From: an uncultured Prevotella sp. | GTDB taxonomy: Bacteria; Bacteroidota; Bacteroidia; Bacteroidales; Bacteroidaceae | Assembly: GCA_900770395.1 (NCBI GenBank) | Contig: CAAGKM010000025.1 | Coordinates: 1 to 43,195, forward strand | Length of the DNA: 43,195 bases | Direction: 5' to 3' | Shown here: positions 22,663-31,141 of the stretch, in pieces | Layout of the letters: each line of letters begins with the position of its first letter | How positions within the stretch are numbered: position 1 is the first letter of the stretch | Made by a program: the position numbers and the translations under genes | Notes under the pieces: model-generated | The model's input: the letters and a program-made list of their open reading frames with translations, nothing else | Told to the model about the DNA's origin: nothing | Database searches by the model: none

Positions 22663-23445
22663 ATGAGCACAATCATATATCCATCACCGATTTTCGGTCC
22701 CGTTCACAGCCGTCGTCTCGGCATATCACTTGGCATCAACCTCATGCCAGCTGACGGGAAAATATGCACGTTTGACTGCATCTATTGCGAGTGTGGCTTC
22801 AATTCCGACCACCGTCCGTCACTGCCGCGTCCAACAAGAGAGGAGGTGGCAGTCGCACTGGAGAGAAAACTCCAGGAGATGTCGCAGATGGGAGAGCTTC
22901 CCGATGTTCTCACCTTTGCCGGTAACGGCGAGCCCACGGCGCACCCGCATTTTGCGGAAATCATCGATGACACCATGATGCTGCGCGATAAATATTGCCC
23001 CCGTGCCAAGGTGAGCGTGCTGAGCAACGCCACCTTTGCCCACCGTGACGAGGTGCGCAAGGCGCTGATGAGGGTCGACAACAACATCCAGAAACTTGAC
23101 ACCGTGAGCATGGACTATATCCGGAAGATTGACCGTCCGGCGCAGCCAAGCTATGATGTGCGTAAAATTATTGACAGCCTGAAAGCGTTCAATGGACATG
23201 TTATTATCCAGACTATGTTTATGGATGGAACACTTGCTGACGGTTTCCCTGTGGATAACACCACCGACGACTATGTTCTGCCATGGCTTGAGGCTGTGAG
23301 GGAAATCCAGCCGGAGGAGGTTATGATTTATACCATTGACCGTGAGACGCCCGACAAGCATTTGAGGAAAGCCAGCCACGAAGTGCTCGACGCTATCCGC
23401 GACCGTGTTGTCGCTGAGGGGATAAAATGCACTGCATCATATTGA
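22663..23445 (+). CDS. Radical SAM protein (COG0731-like)
   Basis: 260 residues. The iron-sulfur motif is C-x3-C-x2-C at residues 35-42 (ICTFDCIYCECG) with a further Cys two residues on. The next conserved block is LTFAGNGEPTAHPHF, the glycine-rich SAM-binding segment, and VSVLSNATF. The layout resembles the COG0731/wyosine-related radical SAM group with RRLG-S-LGINL before the cluster (SRRLGISLGINLMP). The substrate is unknown and the neighbours (ftsX operon, a membrane regulator) give no hint. It stands alone with a promoter directly in front. Confidence 0.88.
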   Translation: MSTIIYPSPIFGPVHSRRLGISLGINLMPADGKICTFDCIYCECGFNSDHRPSLPRPTREEVAVALERKLQEMSQMGELPDVLTFAGNGEPTAHPHFAEIIDDTMMLRDKYCPRAKVSVLSNATFAHRDEVRKALMRVDNNIQKLDTVSMDYIRKIDRPAQPSYDVRKIIDSLKAFNGHVIIQTMFMDGTLADGFPVDNTTDDYVLPWLEAVREIQPEEVMIYTIDRETPDKHLRKASHEVLDAIRDRVVAEGIKCTASY

Positions 23446-23493
23446 TGACAGCATAAAAATTGTTAATTGCTTGCTGGTATGGGGAAAAAACAG

Positions 23494-23501
23494 TACATTT
23501 G
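23494..23501 (+). promoter_or_regulatory. -7 element of the transmembrane regulator gene
   Basis: TACATTTG, with TTG at 23471-23473 at the expected -33 distance (partial match). The leader to the ATG at 23552 is about 45 bases. Confidence 0.6.
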
Positions 23502-23551
23502 TAACCGATTTTTAAGAGTGTGTAACTGGAAGCAATTTACCAACTGCTAAA

Positions 23552-26362
23552 ATGACAAAGACAATCATCAGAATATGTGCCGTGATGTGCTGTGTTCTCT
23601 TTCATACGGCGCAGGTTTTGGCGCAGCCGCAGCCTATCATAGAACATTACGGCGTGGAGCAAGGACTGCCGCACCCTTCTGTCTATGGCGCATTGCGTGA
23701 TGATGACGGTATGTTGTGGATTTGCACATGGAATGGCATTGCGCTTTACGACGGTTACTCGTTTAAGACTTTTGTGAGAAACGCTCCCGGTCATGGCGAC
23801 ACGCCTCCTCATAAGGTGTCGGAGTTTATTGACGACGGACAAGGGCATCTTTGGATGCGCAATATGGACAACGCTTTTTATATGTTCGACAAGCGAAGTG
23901 CCAGGTTCACTGATATTTATCCATACATGAAACCTCATGCCAAGAACATGCTTGTGAGGAAAATAAAGGATATAGGTGAGGGAAAAATACTGTTTGTCAC
24001 ACGAGATAAAAACCTGTTTCTTGCTTACACCGACAGACGCGGCGAGCCCGTGGTGAAAAAAATTTACGACGCTGCCCGCGACATAGACAAGACAACATTG
24101 CAATTGAGACACAATGTGGAAGGCGAGAGTGCAGGCTATCTCTTCTGGATGGGAACCGACATGAGCATCGATGCCGTGCGGCGTGGCTCGAAAGACATGG
24201 AGCGTGTGGTGTCGCGCCATAATGGCGCAGAGCCGGAATGGGTGAGGCTGATACCGCATGAGGGCGACTCTATAATGTCAGAGATGAAAGTGTGTGATGC
24301 AGGACGGCATGGCGTGTTTGTCTTGTCGCGCTCGGGGCGGCTTTACCTTTATAACCGTGGCACCAAGGCTCTTGTCAGCATGGACAGCGAGGGGCTTGCA
24401 GGACTGAAGAGCAAGACAACAACATACCATGACATCTTCCGCGACAGTGACGGTGACATCTGGCTGTCGAGCGACAAGGACGGACTGTTCAAGATAACTT
24501 TCCCCACAGGAGTGTTTAAAATGGTGCTTCCACATCTTTTTGGAATGGAATATAACAAAGGAGTGAGGGCACTGTTCCGCACGAGTGACGGGATTCTGCT
24601 GGTGGGATGCCGTGGTGAAAGATTGAGGGCGGTAAGTCCTGCCACGGGAGAGGTGGTATACACTTTTGATGAGAACGTGCAGAACATCTATCACATAATG
24701 CAGGACAAAAGCGGAGCGATATGGCTCTCGTCGAAAGGTCACGGACTGATAAAAGTAACTCCCACAAAGAATCCTGCACAGCGGTATGTTTGTGAGTATT
24801 TCCGCCATGACCCAAAGAATCCCTACAGTATAAACTGCGACCGTGTGTATCACACGATGCAGGACCATACTGGGCGGATATGGGTGTGCACTTTCGGAGG
24901 AGGCGTGAACCTGATGGAAAACATCAACGGCACCACTGTGTTCCACCATCATGCCAACTCTTTCAAAAACTATCCCCGTGGTGACCTATTTATAGATGTA
25001 CGTGCGATAGAAGAGGATCGCAACCATGTGCTGTGGGCTGCCACAACCAACGGACTGATGCGCATACAGTGCAAGGCTGACAACTCGCCAGCGGGAATAG
25101 AGTTTGAGACAGGTAAGAAACATGGTGATGACATTTACTCAATCTACCGCGACACCAACGGTGATATATGGCTGGGAATATTGGGTAATGGATTGAACAA
25201 GATTATCGGATACGATAAGGAAAGCCACACTGCCATATTAGAGCGGCATGGTGATTGCGACATCTGGCGCAACGAAACTATAATAGGAATGATTCAAGAC
25301 CAGCAGGGGTGCCTGTGGGTAGGTATGGATAACGGGATGGCGTCGCTTGACATGAAAACTGGAGCGGTACATGACTACGACCGCCATGCAGGCTTCCCGC
25401 AAGTACACATCGAGGATAACACCGCCGTGCTTATGCCTGATGGAAAGCTGCTGATGGGCTGTAAGGAGGGACTGCTGGCTTTCTCGCCTGAACAGTTGAA
25501 ACGCAACACGGGAAAAAGATATAAGACTTTTATCATGGGCATGAGGGTGATGAATCACGACATTGCCGATATACAGCCATCTGTTTATGACGGCAATATT
25601 TGTTATGCCGACACCATTGTGCTGAACTACAACCAGAACATGTTCTCGATAGAGTTTGCCACGATGAAATATTCCAGCCACTCGCAGCTGTCATACTCGT
25701 ATATCCTGGAGGGCCATGAGCGTCATCACCATGTTTCCGACAACAGCAACGTGGCGGCTTATTCCGATGTGCCGCCGGGAACATACACATTCAGGGTGCG
25801 CGCCATCGGCGATGACTATCCGGAGCGCCGTCTCACCATCATCATACTGCCGCCGTGGTGGGCCACATGGTGGGCGTTCACCATCTACGCCATCATCCTT
25901 GCCGCCATTGCCTACGGTGTGTTCTGCTTAGTGACCTACATCATAAGGATGCGCAATGAGATTTACATCCACAAGCGGATGGATACCATCAAGAAGCAGG
26001 TGCTGCGCCAGCACAATGCCGAGAAGGAGAATGAGTTTGTGAAGAAAGTGACTAAGATTGTGGAGGACAATATCGGGGCGGATATGAATGTCGACGGCAT
26101 TGCCGAGGAGATGGGACTGAGCCGCAGCGCTTTCTTCAAGCGGCTGAAGACGCTCACGGGCAAGGCACCTGTCGACTTTGTAAAAGAAATAAGGTTGACG
26201 AGAGCCGCCAACCTTCTTTCCACCACTAATCTCGGTGTTACTGAAATTGCATATCAGGTGGGATTCAATGACCCGGGATATTTCGGAAAATGCTTCCGCA
26301 AACGGTTCGACATGACTCCAAAGGAGTACAAAGCCAAGGTTCATCCCGAGACGGCCGGTTGA
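23552..26362 (+). CDS. Reg_prop/Y_Y_Y sensor fused directly to an AraC-type HTH (no kinase or receiver)
   Basis: 936 residues. A signal peptide (about 1-24) leads into a periplasmic two-propeller sensor with Reg_prop repeats such as HPSVYGALRDDDGMLWICTW, IFRDSDGDIWLSSDKDGLF and MQDHTGRIWVCTFGGGV, then a Y_Y_Y domain (YILEGHERHHH, PPGTYTFRVRAIG). One transmembrane helix lies at about 770-797. The cytoplasmic part is only a linker with coiled-coil character (about 800-838) and an AraC-type HTH (IAEEMGLSRSAFFKRLKTLTGKAPVDFVKEIRL and TEIAYQVGFNDPGYFGKCFRKRFDMTPKEYKAK). Typical hybrid two-component regulators of Bacteroidetes carry histidine kinase and receiver domains between these parts; here they are absent. 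It would bind DNA from the membrane. No polysaccharide utilisation genes adjoin it. Confidence 0.9.
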   Translation: MTKTIIRICAVMCCVLFHTAQVLAQPQPIIEHYGVEQGLPHPSVYGALRDDDGMLWICTWNGIALYDGYSFKTFVRNAPGHGDTPPHKVSEFIDDGQGHLWMRNMDNAFYMFDKRSARFTDIYPYMKPHAKNMLVRKIKDIGEGKILFVTRDKNLFLAYTDRRGEPVVKKIYDAARDIDKTTLQLRHNVEGESAGYLFWMGTDMSIDAVRRGSKDMERVVSRHNGAEPEWVRLIPHEGDSIMSEMKVCDAGRHGVFVLSRSGRLYLYNRGTKALVSMDSEGLAGLKSKTTTYHDIFRDSDGDIWLSSDKDGLFKITFPTGVFKMVLPHLFGMEYNKGVRALFRTSDGILLVGCRGERLRAVSPATGEVVYTFDENVQNIYHIMQDKSGAIWLSSKGHGLIKVTPTKNPAQRYVCEYFRHDPKNPYSINCDRVYHTMQDHTGRIWVCTFGGGVNLMENINGTTVFHHHANSFKNYPRGDLFIDVRAIEEDRNHVLWAATTNGLMRIQCKADNSPAGIEFETGKKHGDDIYSIYRDTNGDIWLGILGNGLNKIIGYDKESHTAILERHGDCDIWRNETIIGMIQDQQGCLWVGMDNGMASLDMKTGAVHDYDRHAGFPQVHIEDNTAVLMPDGKLLMGCKEGLLAFSPEQLKRNTGKRYKTFIMGMRVMNHDIADIQPSVYDGNICYADTIVLNYNQNMFSIEFATMKYSSHSQLSYSYILEGHERHHHVSDNSNVAAYSDVPPGTYTFRVRAIGDDYPERRLTIIILPPWWATWWAFTIYAIILAAIAYGVFCLVTYIIRMRNEIYIHKRMDTIKKQVLRQHNAEKENEFVKKVTKIVEDNIGADMNVDGIAEEMGLSRSAFFKRLKTLTGKAPVDFVKEIRLTRAANLLSTTNLGVTEIAYQVGFNDPGYFGKCFRKRFDMTPKEYKAKVHPETAG

Positions 26363-26369
26363 TTAACTT

Positions 26370-27959
26370 CTATTTTTTGTCGTAGGCATGGTGCGGATAG
26401 TCTATAGTGTAGTGCAGTCCGCGGCACTCCTTGCGCTCTATCGCCCAGCGTGTTATGAGGTATCCCACGTTTATCATGTTGCGCAGCTCGCAGATGTCCT
26501 TCGTGGGTTTCACCCGTTTGTATAGTGCCTCGGTCTCCTCGTAGAGCATGTCCAGGCGGTCCCATGCGCGCTTCAGCCGCAGGTCGCTGCGCACGATGCC
26601 CACATAGTTCGACATAATCTGCGCCACCTCTTTCTTCGACTGCGTTATCAGCACCTTCTCCTCGTTGGTCATAGTGCCCTCATCGTTCCATTCAGGCACT
26701 TTCTCGTTGAAGTCATACTCGTCGATATGCTCCAGTGAGTGACGTGCCGCTGCGTCGGCATATACCACTGCCTCGATGAGCGAGTTGCTTGCCAGGCGGT
26801 TGCCGCCGTGCAGTCCGGTGCAGGCACACTCGCCGATGGCATACAGGCGGTCGATGCTCGACTGTCCGTTTAGGTCCACCTTTATTCCGCCGCACATGTA
26901 GTGGGCGGCAGGGCGCACGGGGATATAGTCTTTTGTGATGTCGATGCCTATCGACAGACATTTCTGGTAGATGTTGGGGAAATGGTGCTTTGTCTCCTCG
27001 GCATCCTTGTGGGTCACGTCAAGGCACACATGGTCGAGACCGTGAATCTTCATCTCCTTGTCGATGGCACGGGCCACGATGTCGCGCGGTGCCAATGACA
27101 GGCGCTCGTCGTATTTCTCCATGAACGTCTCGCCGTTGGGCAGGCGAAGCACTCCGCCGTAGCCTCTCATGGCCTCGGTTATGAGGTATGCCGGGTGAGT
27201 CTCGGCAGGATTGTGCAGCACAGTGGGGTGGAACTGCACAAACTCCATGTCGGCCACCGTGCCCTTGGCCCGGTATACCATCGCCTCGCCGTCGCCTGTG
27301 GCTATCACGGGGTTGGATGTTGTCAGGTATATGGCTCCGCAGCCTCCGGTGCACATCACCGTGACCTTGCTAAGATAGGTGTCCACCTTCTCTGTCTCGG
27401 GATTCAGGATGTATGCGCCATAGCAGTTCTTGTATGGAGTGCGCCGTGTCACTCTCGCACCGAGATGGTGCTGGGTGATTACCTCCACGGCGAAGTGATT
27501 CTCCTTGATGTCGATGTCCGGGCACGCCCTGACGGCAGCCATCAGTCCGCGCTGTATCTCGGCGCCCGTGTCGTCGGCATGGTGCAGGATGCGGAACTCA
27601 GAGTGCCCGCCCTCACGGTGCAGGTCGAAGGTGCCGTCGTCCTTGCGGTCGAAGTTCACGCCCCAGTCCACCAGTTCCTTTATCTGCTCCGGACCGTTCT
27701 TAACCACCAGCTCCACTGCCTTAGGGTCGCTGATGTAGTCGCCGGCAATCATTGTGTCCTTTATGTGCTTGTCGAAATTGTCCACAAGCAGGTTTGTAAC
27801 CGAGGCCACACCGCCCTGGGCGCGCTGTGTGTTTGCCTCATCGAGTGTAGTCTTGCATATCAGGCATATCTTGCCCTTCTTTGCCCTTGCCACTTTCAGG
27901 GCGTAGCTCATGCCGGCAACGCCGGCGCCAATAATCAGAAAGTCGTATTTATAGACCAT
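26370..27959 (-). CDS. nadB: L-aspartate oxidase
   Basis: 529 residues from MVYKYDFLIIGAG. It oxidises L-aspartate to iminoaspartate, the first step of de novo NAD synthesis; the partners nadA and nadC are not in the window. Motifs: the FAD-binding GAGVAGMSYA at residues 11-20, TQRAQGGVASV, HREGGHSEFRILHHADDTGAEI, FVQFHPTVLHNP, RGYGGVLRLPNGETFM and the end of the FAD domain AAHYMCGGIKVDLNG, LYAIGECACTGLHGGNRLASNSLIEAVV. An earlier ATG at 28001 lies upstream of the -7 element at 27981-27988. It converges on the regulator gene with only 7 bases between stops. Confidence 0.95.
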   Translation of the reverse strand: MVYKYDFLIIGAGVAGMSYALKVARAKKGKICLICKTTLDEANTQRAQGGVASVTNLLVDNFDKHIKDTMIAGDYISDPKAVELVVKNGPEQIKELVDWGVNFDRKDDGTFDLHREGGHSEFRILHHADDTGAEIQRGLMAAVRACPDIDIKENHFAVEVITQHHLGARVTRRTPYKNCYGAYILNPETEKVDTYLSKVTVMCTGGCGAIYLTTSNPVIATGDGEAMVYRAKGTVADMEFVQFHPTVLHNPAETHPAYLITEAMRGYGGVLRLPNGETFMEKYDERLSLAPRDIVARAIDKEMKIHGLDHVCLDVTHKDAEETKHHFPNIYQKCLSIGIDITKDYIPVRPAAHYMCGGIKVDLNGQSSIDRLYAIGECACTGLHGGNRLASNSLIEAVVYADAAARHSLEHIDEYDFNEKVPEWNDEGTMTNEEKVLITQSKKEVAQIMSNYVGIVRSDLRLKRAWDRLDMLYEETEALYKRVKPTKDICELRNMINVGYLITRWAIERKECRGLHYTIDYPHHAYDKK

Positions 27960-27980
27960 TTGTTTTTTAATTATGTTGTG

Positions 27981-27988
27981 CAAAATTA
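27981..27988 (-). promoter_or_regulatory. -7 element of nadB
   Basis: TAATTTTG on the minus strand, 21 bases before the ATG at 27959; no clear -33 element. It excludes the longer start at 28001. Confidence 0.6.
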
Positions 27989-28082
27989 TAAAAAATATCA
28001 TATATAACAGATATTTCCTTCCAACATTTATGTTTTTTTTACTATAGCCTGTGGCAAGCGACTTCTATGATTAATTCGTAAA

Positions 28083-28233
28083 AGGTGACACGTCACACCC
28101 CAAGTGCCACCCTGCTTATCCACTGCGCGCAGGCAGTCGGACAAGTCGGACACGTCCGACCAGTCAGACTATCTATTAAACACTGATAACTGCGTATTTA
28201 AAAGCTAACCACCTTGGTGACGAGGTGCCATAT
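28083..28233. repeat. Cluster of small hairpins and tandem GTCGGAC units after the second peptide gene
   Basis: Downstream of the minus-strand peptide gene lie CACCT/AGGTG (loop of 8, near 28212-28229), repeated GTCGGAC/GTCCGAC units (28136-28162) that can pair in alternative ways, and GTGAC-AC-GTCAC (28087-28098) followed on the minus strand by CTTTTAC. Together they probably end the GLUG-protein/peptide transcript. No gene was found between 28002 and 28242. Confidence 0.55.
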
Positions 28234-28242
28234 TCATTAAAA

Positions 28243-28377
28243 TCAGTCTACATATTCATCATCCCAGACTGGAGTCAGATTATTGCCGCTTTCAATAGTG
28301 CTTCCAGCCAATATCCGGCAATCGCCATCAATCTTTATAACTGTTATCTCGGGCTTTATATATTTCTTCTTTTCCAT
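28243..28377 (-). CDS. 44-residue small protein with Y-x-x-P ... ILAGS pattern
   Basis: The product begins MEKKKYIKPEITVIKIDGD, continues CRILAGSTIESGNN and ends acidic (TPVWDDEYVD). The order of features - basic N-terminus, Y-x-x-P, a short strand ending in IKI or IKV, ILAGS, then an acidic polar tail - is the same as in the 55-residue protein at 15668-15835. The gene starts 12 bases after the GLUG-protein stop on the same strand, so it is very probably the second gene of that transcript. It has no signal peptide. Function unknown; see the finding on this pair. Confidence 0.72.
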   Translation of the reverse strand: MEKKKYIKPEITVIKIDGDCRILAGSTIESGNNLTPVWDDEYVD

Positions 28378-28389
28378 AATTGTCTTTAA

Positions 28390-30348
28390 TTACTTGATTA
28401 TTACCTTTCTTGTTTTGTTTCCGCTCTTGATTATGTTCACGCCTTTCTGCAGTGAGCTGATGCAGCGACCATTCATGTCGTAATACTCGGCGTTGGCATC
28501 GTTGAGCGTGTCAATGGCATCGCTGATGGCAGTCGCCTCACCGTCGATGGTGATGCTGCGCTTGGGAGCATACGTTCCGCTGCCGTTGTTTTTGAGATAA
28601 GCATGGAAAATCTTCACCTTCATGTTATTTGCAGGCTGCGACATATTCCACATGTTGTCGTTCTTTATAAACAAATCGCCGCCAACATTTTCTTCAACCT
28701 TTGACAGTTCAGTCAAATTGAATACGCCGGTGAGAGTGTAGCCTTCTATAGTGCTGCCTGCCGTGGGAGCTGTCACCATTGTTGTTTCTGTTTCGCCTGT
28801 GGTTGAGAATGTAATGCTTCCCACTCCTTCGTTTGCCTTTACGAATACAGGTCTGCCGGCAGCAATCGTAGTCTCAGTGATTTCCGTTAGAGTAATTTTG
28901 TCGGTCTCCACGCCACTCAGCTCGTAGAACTTGCAGTTTTCTTTTTCTGTGCTGACCACGTAAGGCAAGCAGATTGTTGCCCATCTGTTTTTATCTGACA
29001 TTGTGCGTGTGTAGCTCACTTCGCCAGTTGTGGTAAATTCCACGGGTGCATTATACCAGTTTTTTGTCGGGTCATCACCAAGCGTTATCTTTGCTTCGGT
29101 TTTCCACGGTGCTTTCTCATCGTCTCTTTCAATCGTAATGTCATCATCTGCGTCCTTTGTTAGGTTCGCTATTATCTTTATTTTTGTGCTTCTGGCTATA
29201 TGGCAGTTTTCACAAACGTATGAATAAAGGTTATCAGTGCCAGTATCAGATTTTTTTGATAATATCTTGTTAGCAAACACATGGTCTGTATATTCAACGT
29301 TGTCATTACTGTTTGACCATTCATAAATTTCGCCTGTAGTACATTTCTTTGCAACATATATGGTGTTGTTTTCAGTTTTTTTAAGCACAGGTCCTTTGTC
29401 TGTGCCCAATGCCTGATACCAATTCCAGTCGCTTTCGCCTGTTGTATTATTATTTTCTAAACTGTTTCCGTTAAGCAGCCAAGCCACAGAACCGTTGGCA
29501 AATTCCGTAAGGCTCTTTCCTTCGATTTTGTTTTCTTTCGCATCAGAAGAACTATATCCAATACCTTTAGGCGAATCATTTTCATCTGTGAGATAATAGC
29601 AATTCGTTATTGTATTACCGTTATATCCGCATACTCTGCCGATGTCTAAGCTCCTTGTTCCGCTGATCGTTCCGCTGTTATAGCAATTTGTTAGTGTTCC
29701 TTCAAAATTTTCTCCGCACACTCCGCCAACACGACTTCCTGTTCCGCTGATTGTTCCGCTGACTGTTCCGCTGTTATAGCAATTTGTTATTGTTCCTTTA
29801 TAATTATATCCGCACACTCCACCGATGTCTATGCGCCCAGCTATGCCCGTTCCTGTTACATTAAAATAGGAATCTTCCACACCGACATTTTTAACTGTAC
29901 CAGATAAGCAACCAAAAAGACCAATATACACATCTGATCGAAATTTGTCTTTAGTTTCGTCTTTCTCACAATACAGTCCGCTGATGGTGTGTCCCCGTCC
30001 GTCGAATGTACCAGTGTATTTTTTAGAAGAAGTTCCTATCGGAGTCCATTCATAAAAATCAGTATTTCCACTATTCAGATTACCGTCTGCATTAAGTACA
30101 TTTTTATTGACTGTTATGTCCGTTGTCAATACAGCGTAAATGCTTGTTTGGCTATTATTATTTACTTCATTTGCAAACCAATAAAGATGCTTCTCGTTTT
30201 CGATTTGGTAAGGATCATCTGGCGAGCCATTACCCGATGACGGTGCTTCGAGCGTAACCGTCGGCTGCGCCTGCACTGTTTTTGGCACAAACGCCAACAT
30301 AATGACTGCAATTATCAGCCATCTGAATTTTAAAATCTTCTCTTTCAT
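28390..30348 (-). CDS. Secreted GLUG-repeat protein with type IX-like C-terminal tail
   Basis: 652 residues. A signal peptide (about 1-28, ending TVQAQ) leads into a beta-helix-like region: DDPYQIENEKHLYWFANEVN, GTFDGRGHTISGLY, VYIGLFGCLSGTVKNVGVE, then repeated GLUG-type units (IGGVCGYNYKGTITNCYNSG, VGGVCGENFEGTLTNCYNSG, IGRVCGYNGNTITNCYYL). The middle and C-terminal parts (NRWATICLPYVVS, GRPVFVKANEGVG) are usual in Prevotella secreted proteins, and the last 30 residues (YYDMNGRCISS, KGVNIIKSGNKTRKVIIK) resemble a type IX secretion C-terminal signal. It is probably surface-attached or released. The small peptide gene follows 12 bases downstream. Lower GC content than the neighbours suggests a separate origin. 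Confidence 0.85.
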   Translation of the reverse strand: MKEKILKFRWLIIAVIMLAFVPKTVQAQPTVTLEAPSSGNGSPDDPYQIENEKHLYWFANEVNNNSQTSIYAVLTTDITVNKNVLNADGNLNSGNTDFYEWTPIGTSSKKYTGTFDGRGHTISGLYCEKDETKDKFRSDVYIGLFGCLSGTVKNVGVEDSYFNVTGTGIAGRIDIGGVCGYNYKGTITNCYNSGTVSGTISGTGSRVGGVCGENFEGTLTNCYNSGTISGTRSLDIGRVCGYNGNTITNCYYLTDENDSPKGIGYSSSDAKENKIEGKSLTEFANGSVAWLLNGNSLENNNTTGESDWNWYQALGTDKGPVLKKTENNTIYVAKKCTTGEIYEWSNSNDNVEYTDHVFANKILSKKSDTGTDNLYSYVCENCHIARSTKIKIIANLTKDADDDITIERDDEKAPWKTEAKITLGDDPTKNWYNAPVEFTTTGEVSYTRTMSDKNRWATICLPYVVSTEKENCKFYELSGVETDKITLTEITETTIAAGRPVFVKANEGVGSITFSTTGETETTMVTAPTAGSTIEGYTLTGVFNLTELSKVEENVGGDLFIKNDNMWNMSQPANNMKVKIFHAYLKNNGSGTYAPKRSITIDGEATAISDAIDTLNDANAEYYDMNGRCISSLQKGVNIIKSGNKTRKVIIK

Positions 30349-30404
30349 ATTTTATAATGTTTAGAAATTAATACTTAACGCAAATTAAGCGCCATTCATT
30401 ATCT

Positions 30405-30710
30405 CAACATTATACAAAAAGAATCGTGGAGCCAGTCCGCTTGCTCGTTCCACACAGTAAAGGCTCTCGCATTGCCCAGTAAGTCGAAACGAGCAACGCC
30501 AAAAGCCCCACGGAAGATGAATATATATAATTATCCCAACATGCTGTTCTGTCAGATAAATCCAACAAAACAGAAAGTCAAGGATTGCATATACACATCC
30601 TACTGGGGCGTTCACGCTGCTTTGTTCTTGACTTACTGTTTGAATTTGCGAGATTCTTACTGCGTCAAAACCAAAGCGTTCTGCAAACGCCTTTATGTAT
30701 AATATAATGT
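30405..30710. repeat. About 300-bp near-palindrome (two diverged inverted copies of about 150 bp)
   Basis: Arms pair in one register about a centre at 30557: GCCCCA (30505-30510) with TGGGGC (30604-30609), CAGTAAGTC (30477-30485) with GACTTACTG (30630-30638), CAGTAA (30455-30460) with TTACTG (30657-30662), CTGTTCTGT near 30544 with the AACAAAACAG at 30564-30573, and an outer ATTATAC-type block near 30410 with its complement near 30700. The arms are clearly related but diverged. It may be a MITE-like element, a fossil inverted duplication, or a structured leader for the GLUG-protein mRNA. Confidence 0.8.
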
Positions 30711-30758
30711 GTCAACCCAATCATTGCCGCCGAGGCAGCCGCTCACGGGAAGACGCTG

Positions 30759-30790
30759 CAAAAGTAAGGAAAAAATATTATACGGGCAAA
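30759..30790 (-). promoter_or_regulatory. Full-consensus promoter reading into the palindrome and GLUG-protein gene
   Basis: On the minus strand TTTG (30787-30790), 20 bases, TACTTTTG (30759-30766). The nearest annotated gene downstream is the GLUG-protein gene at 30348, which would give a leader of about 400 bases containing the whole palindrome. No better promoter is seen closer to that gene. Confidence 0.75.
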
Positions 30791-30976
30791 TAATCTGTAA
30801 GTTTTTTTGTTTTGCCCAGCATTATTTTCGTGAAAACCGACAAAAATATATGTTTTGCATGAAGTAAACGGAGCATTTGGGGTGGGACATGGGGTGCCAC
30901 GTGTGACGTTGATTGAAATAAGCTATATATAAAATAAAAAGAGGATATTTCAGCAATGAAATATTCTCTTTCTCAG

Positions 30977-31051
30977 GGTGGCTGGTGGGGCTCGAACCCA
31001 CGACATTCAGAACCACAATCTGACGCTCTAACCAACTGAACTACAGCCACC
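30977..31051 (-). tRNA. tRNA-His (anticodon GTG)
   Basis: On the minus strand the cloverleaf is complete: acceptor GTGGCTG with CAGCCAC, D arm with AGTTCAGTTGGTTAGAGC, anticodon stem TCAGA/TCTGA around loop TTGTGGT (anticodon GTG), and T arm GTGGG-TTCGAGC-CCCAC. An extra G at position -1 opposite discriminator C is present, the hallmark of tRNA-His. CCA is not encoded. Confidence 0.97.
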
Positions 31052-31080
31052 ATATCAGCCTTAATTCCTTAAAGCGAGTG

Positions 31081-31112
31081 CAAAGGTACAAGAAATATAT
31101 GACATAGCCAAA
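31081..31112 (-). promoter_or_regulatory. Promoter of tRNA-His
   Basis: TTTG (31109-31112), 20 bases, TACCTTTG (31081-31088) on the minus strand: an exact consensus match placed about 30 bases before the tRNA 5' end. Confidence 0.85.
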
Positions 31113-31141
31113 TATTCCTTGTACTTTTTTAGATTTTTTAA

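Larger units (their letters stand above)
30349..30976. other. Gene-free stretch between the GLUG-protein gene and tRNA-His
   Basis: 628 bases. It contains the near-palindrome at 30405-30710 and a full-consensus minus-strand promoter at 30759-30790; the remainder (30791-30976) holds no gene I can support. Small frames across the palindrome exist on both strands and give related peptides because the arms are inverted copies; I do not accept them as genes. Confidence 0.7.

Noticed and set aside
30385..30615. 76-residue frame (minus strand) across the palindrome
   Set aside because: The opposite arm yields a related translation on the other strand, as expected from an inverted duplication; no signal peptide, family or codon pattern supports a gene.
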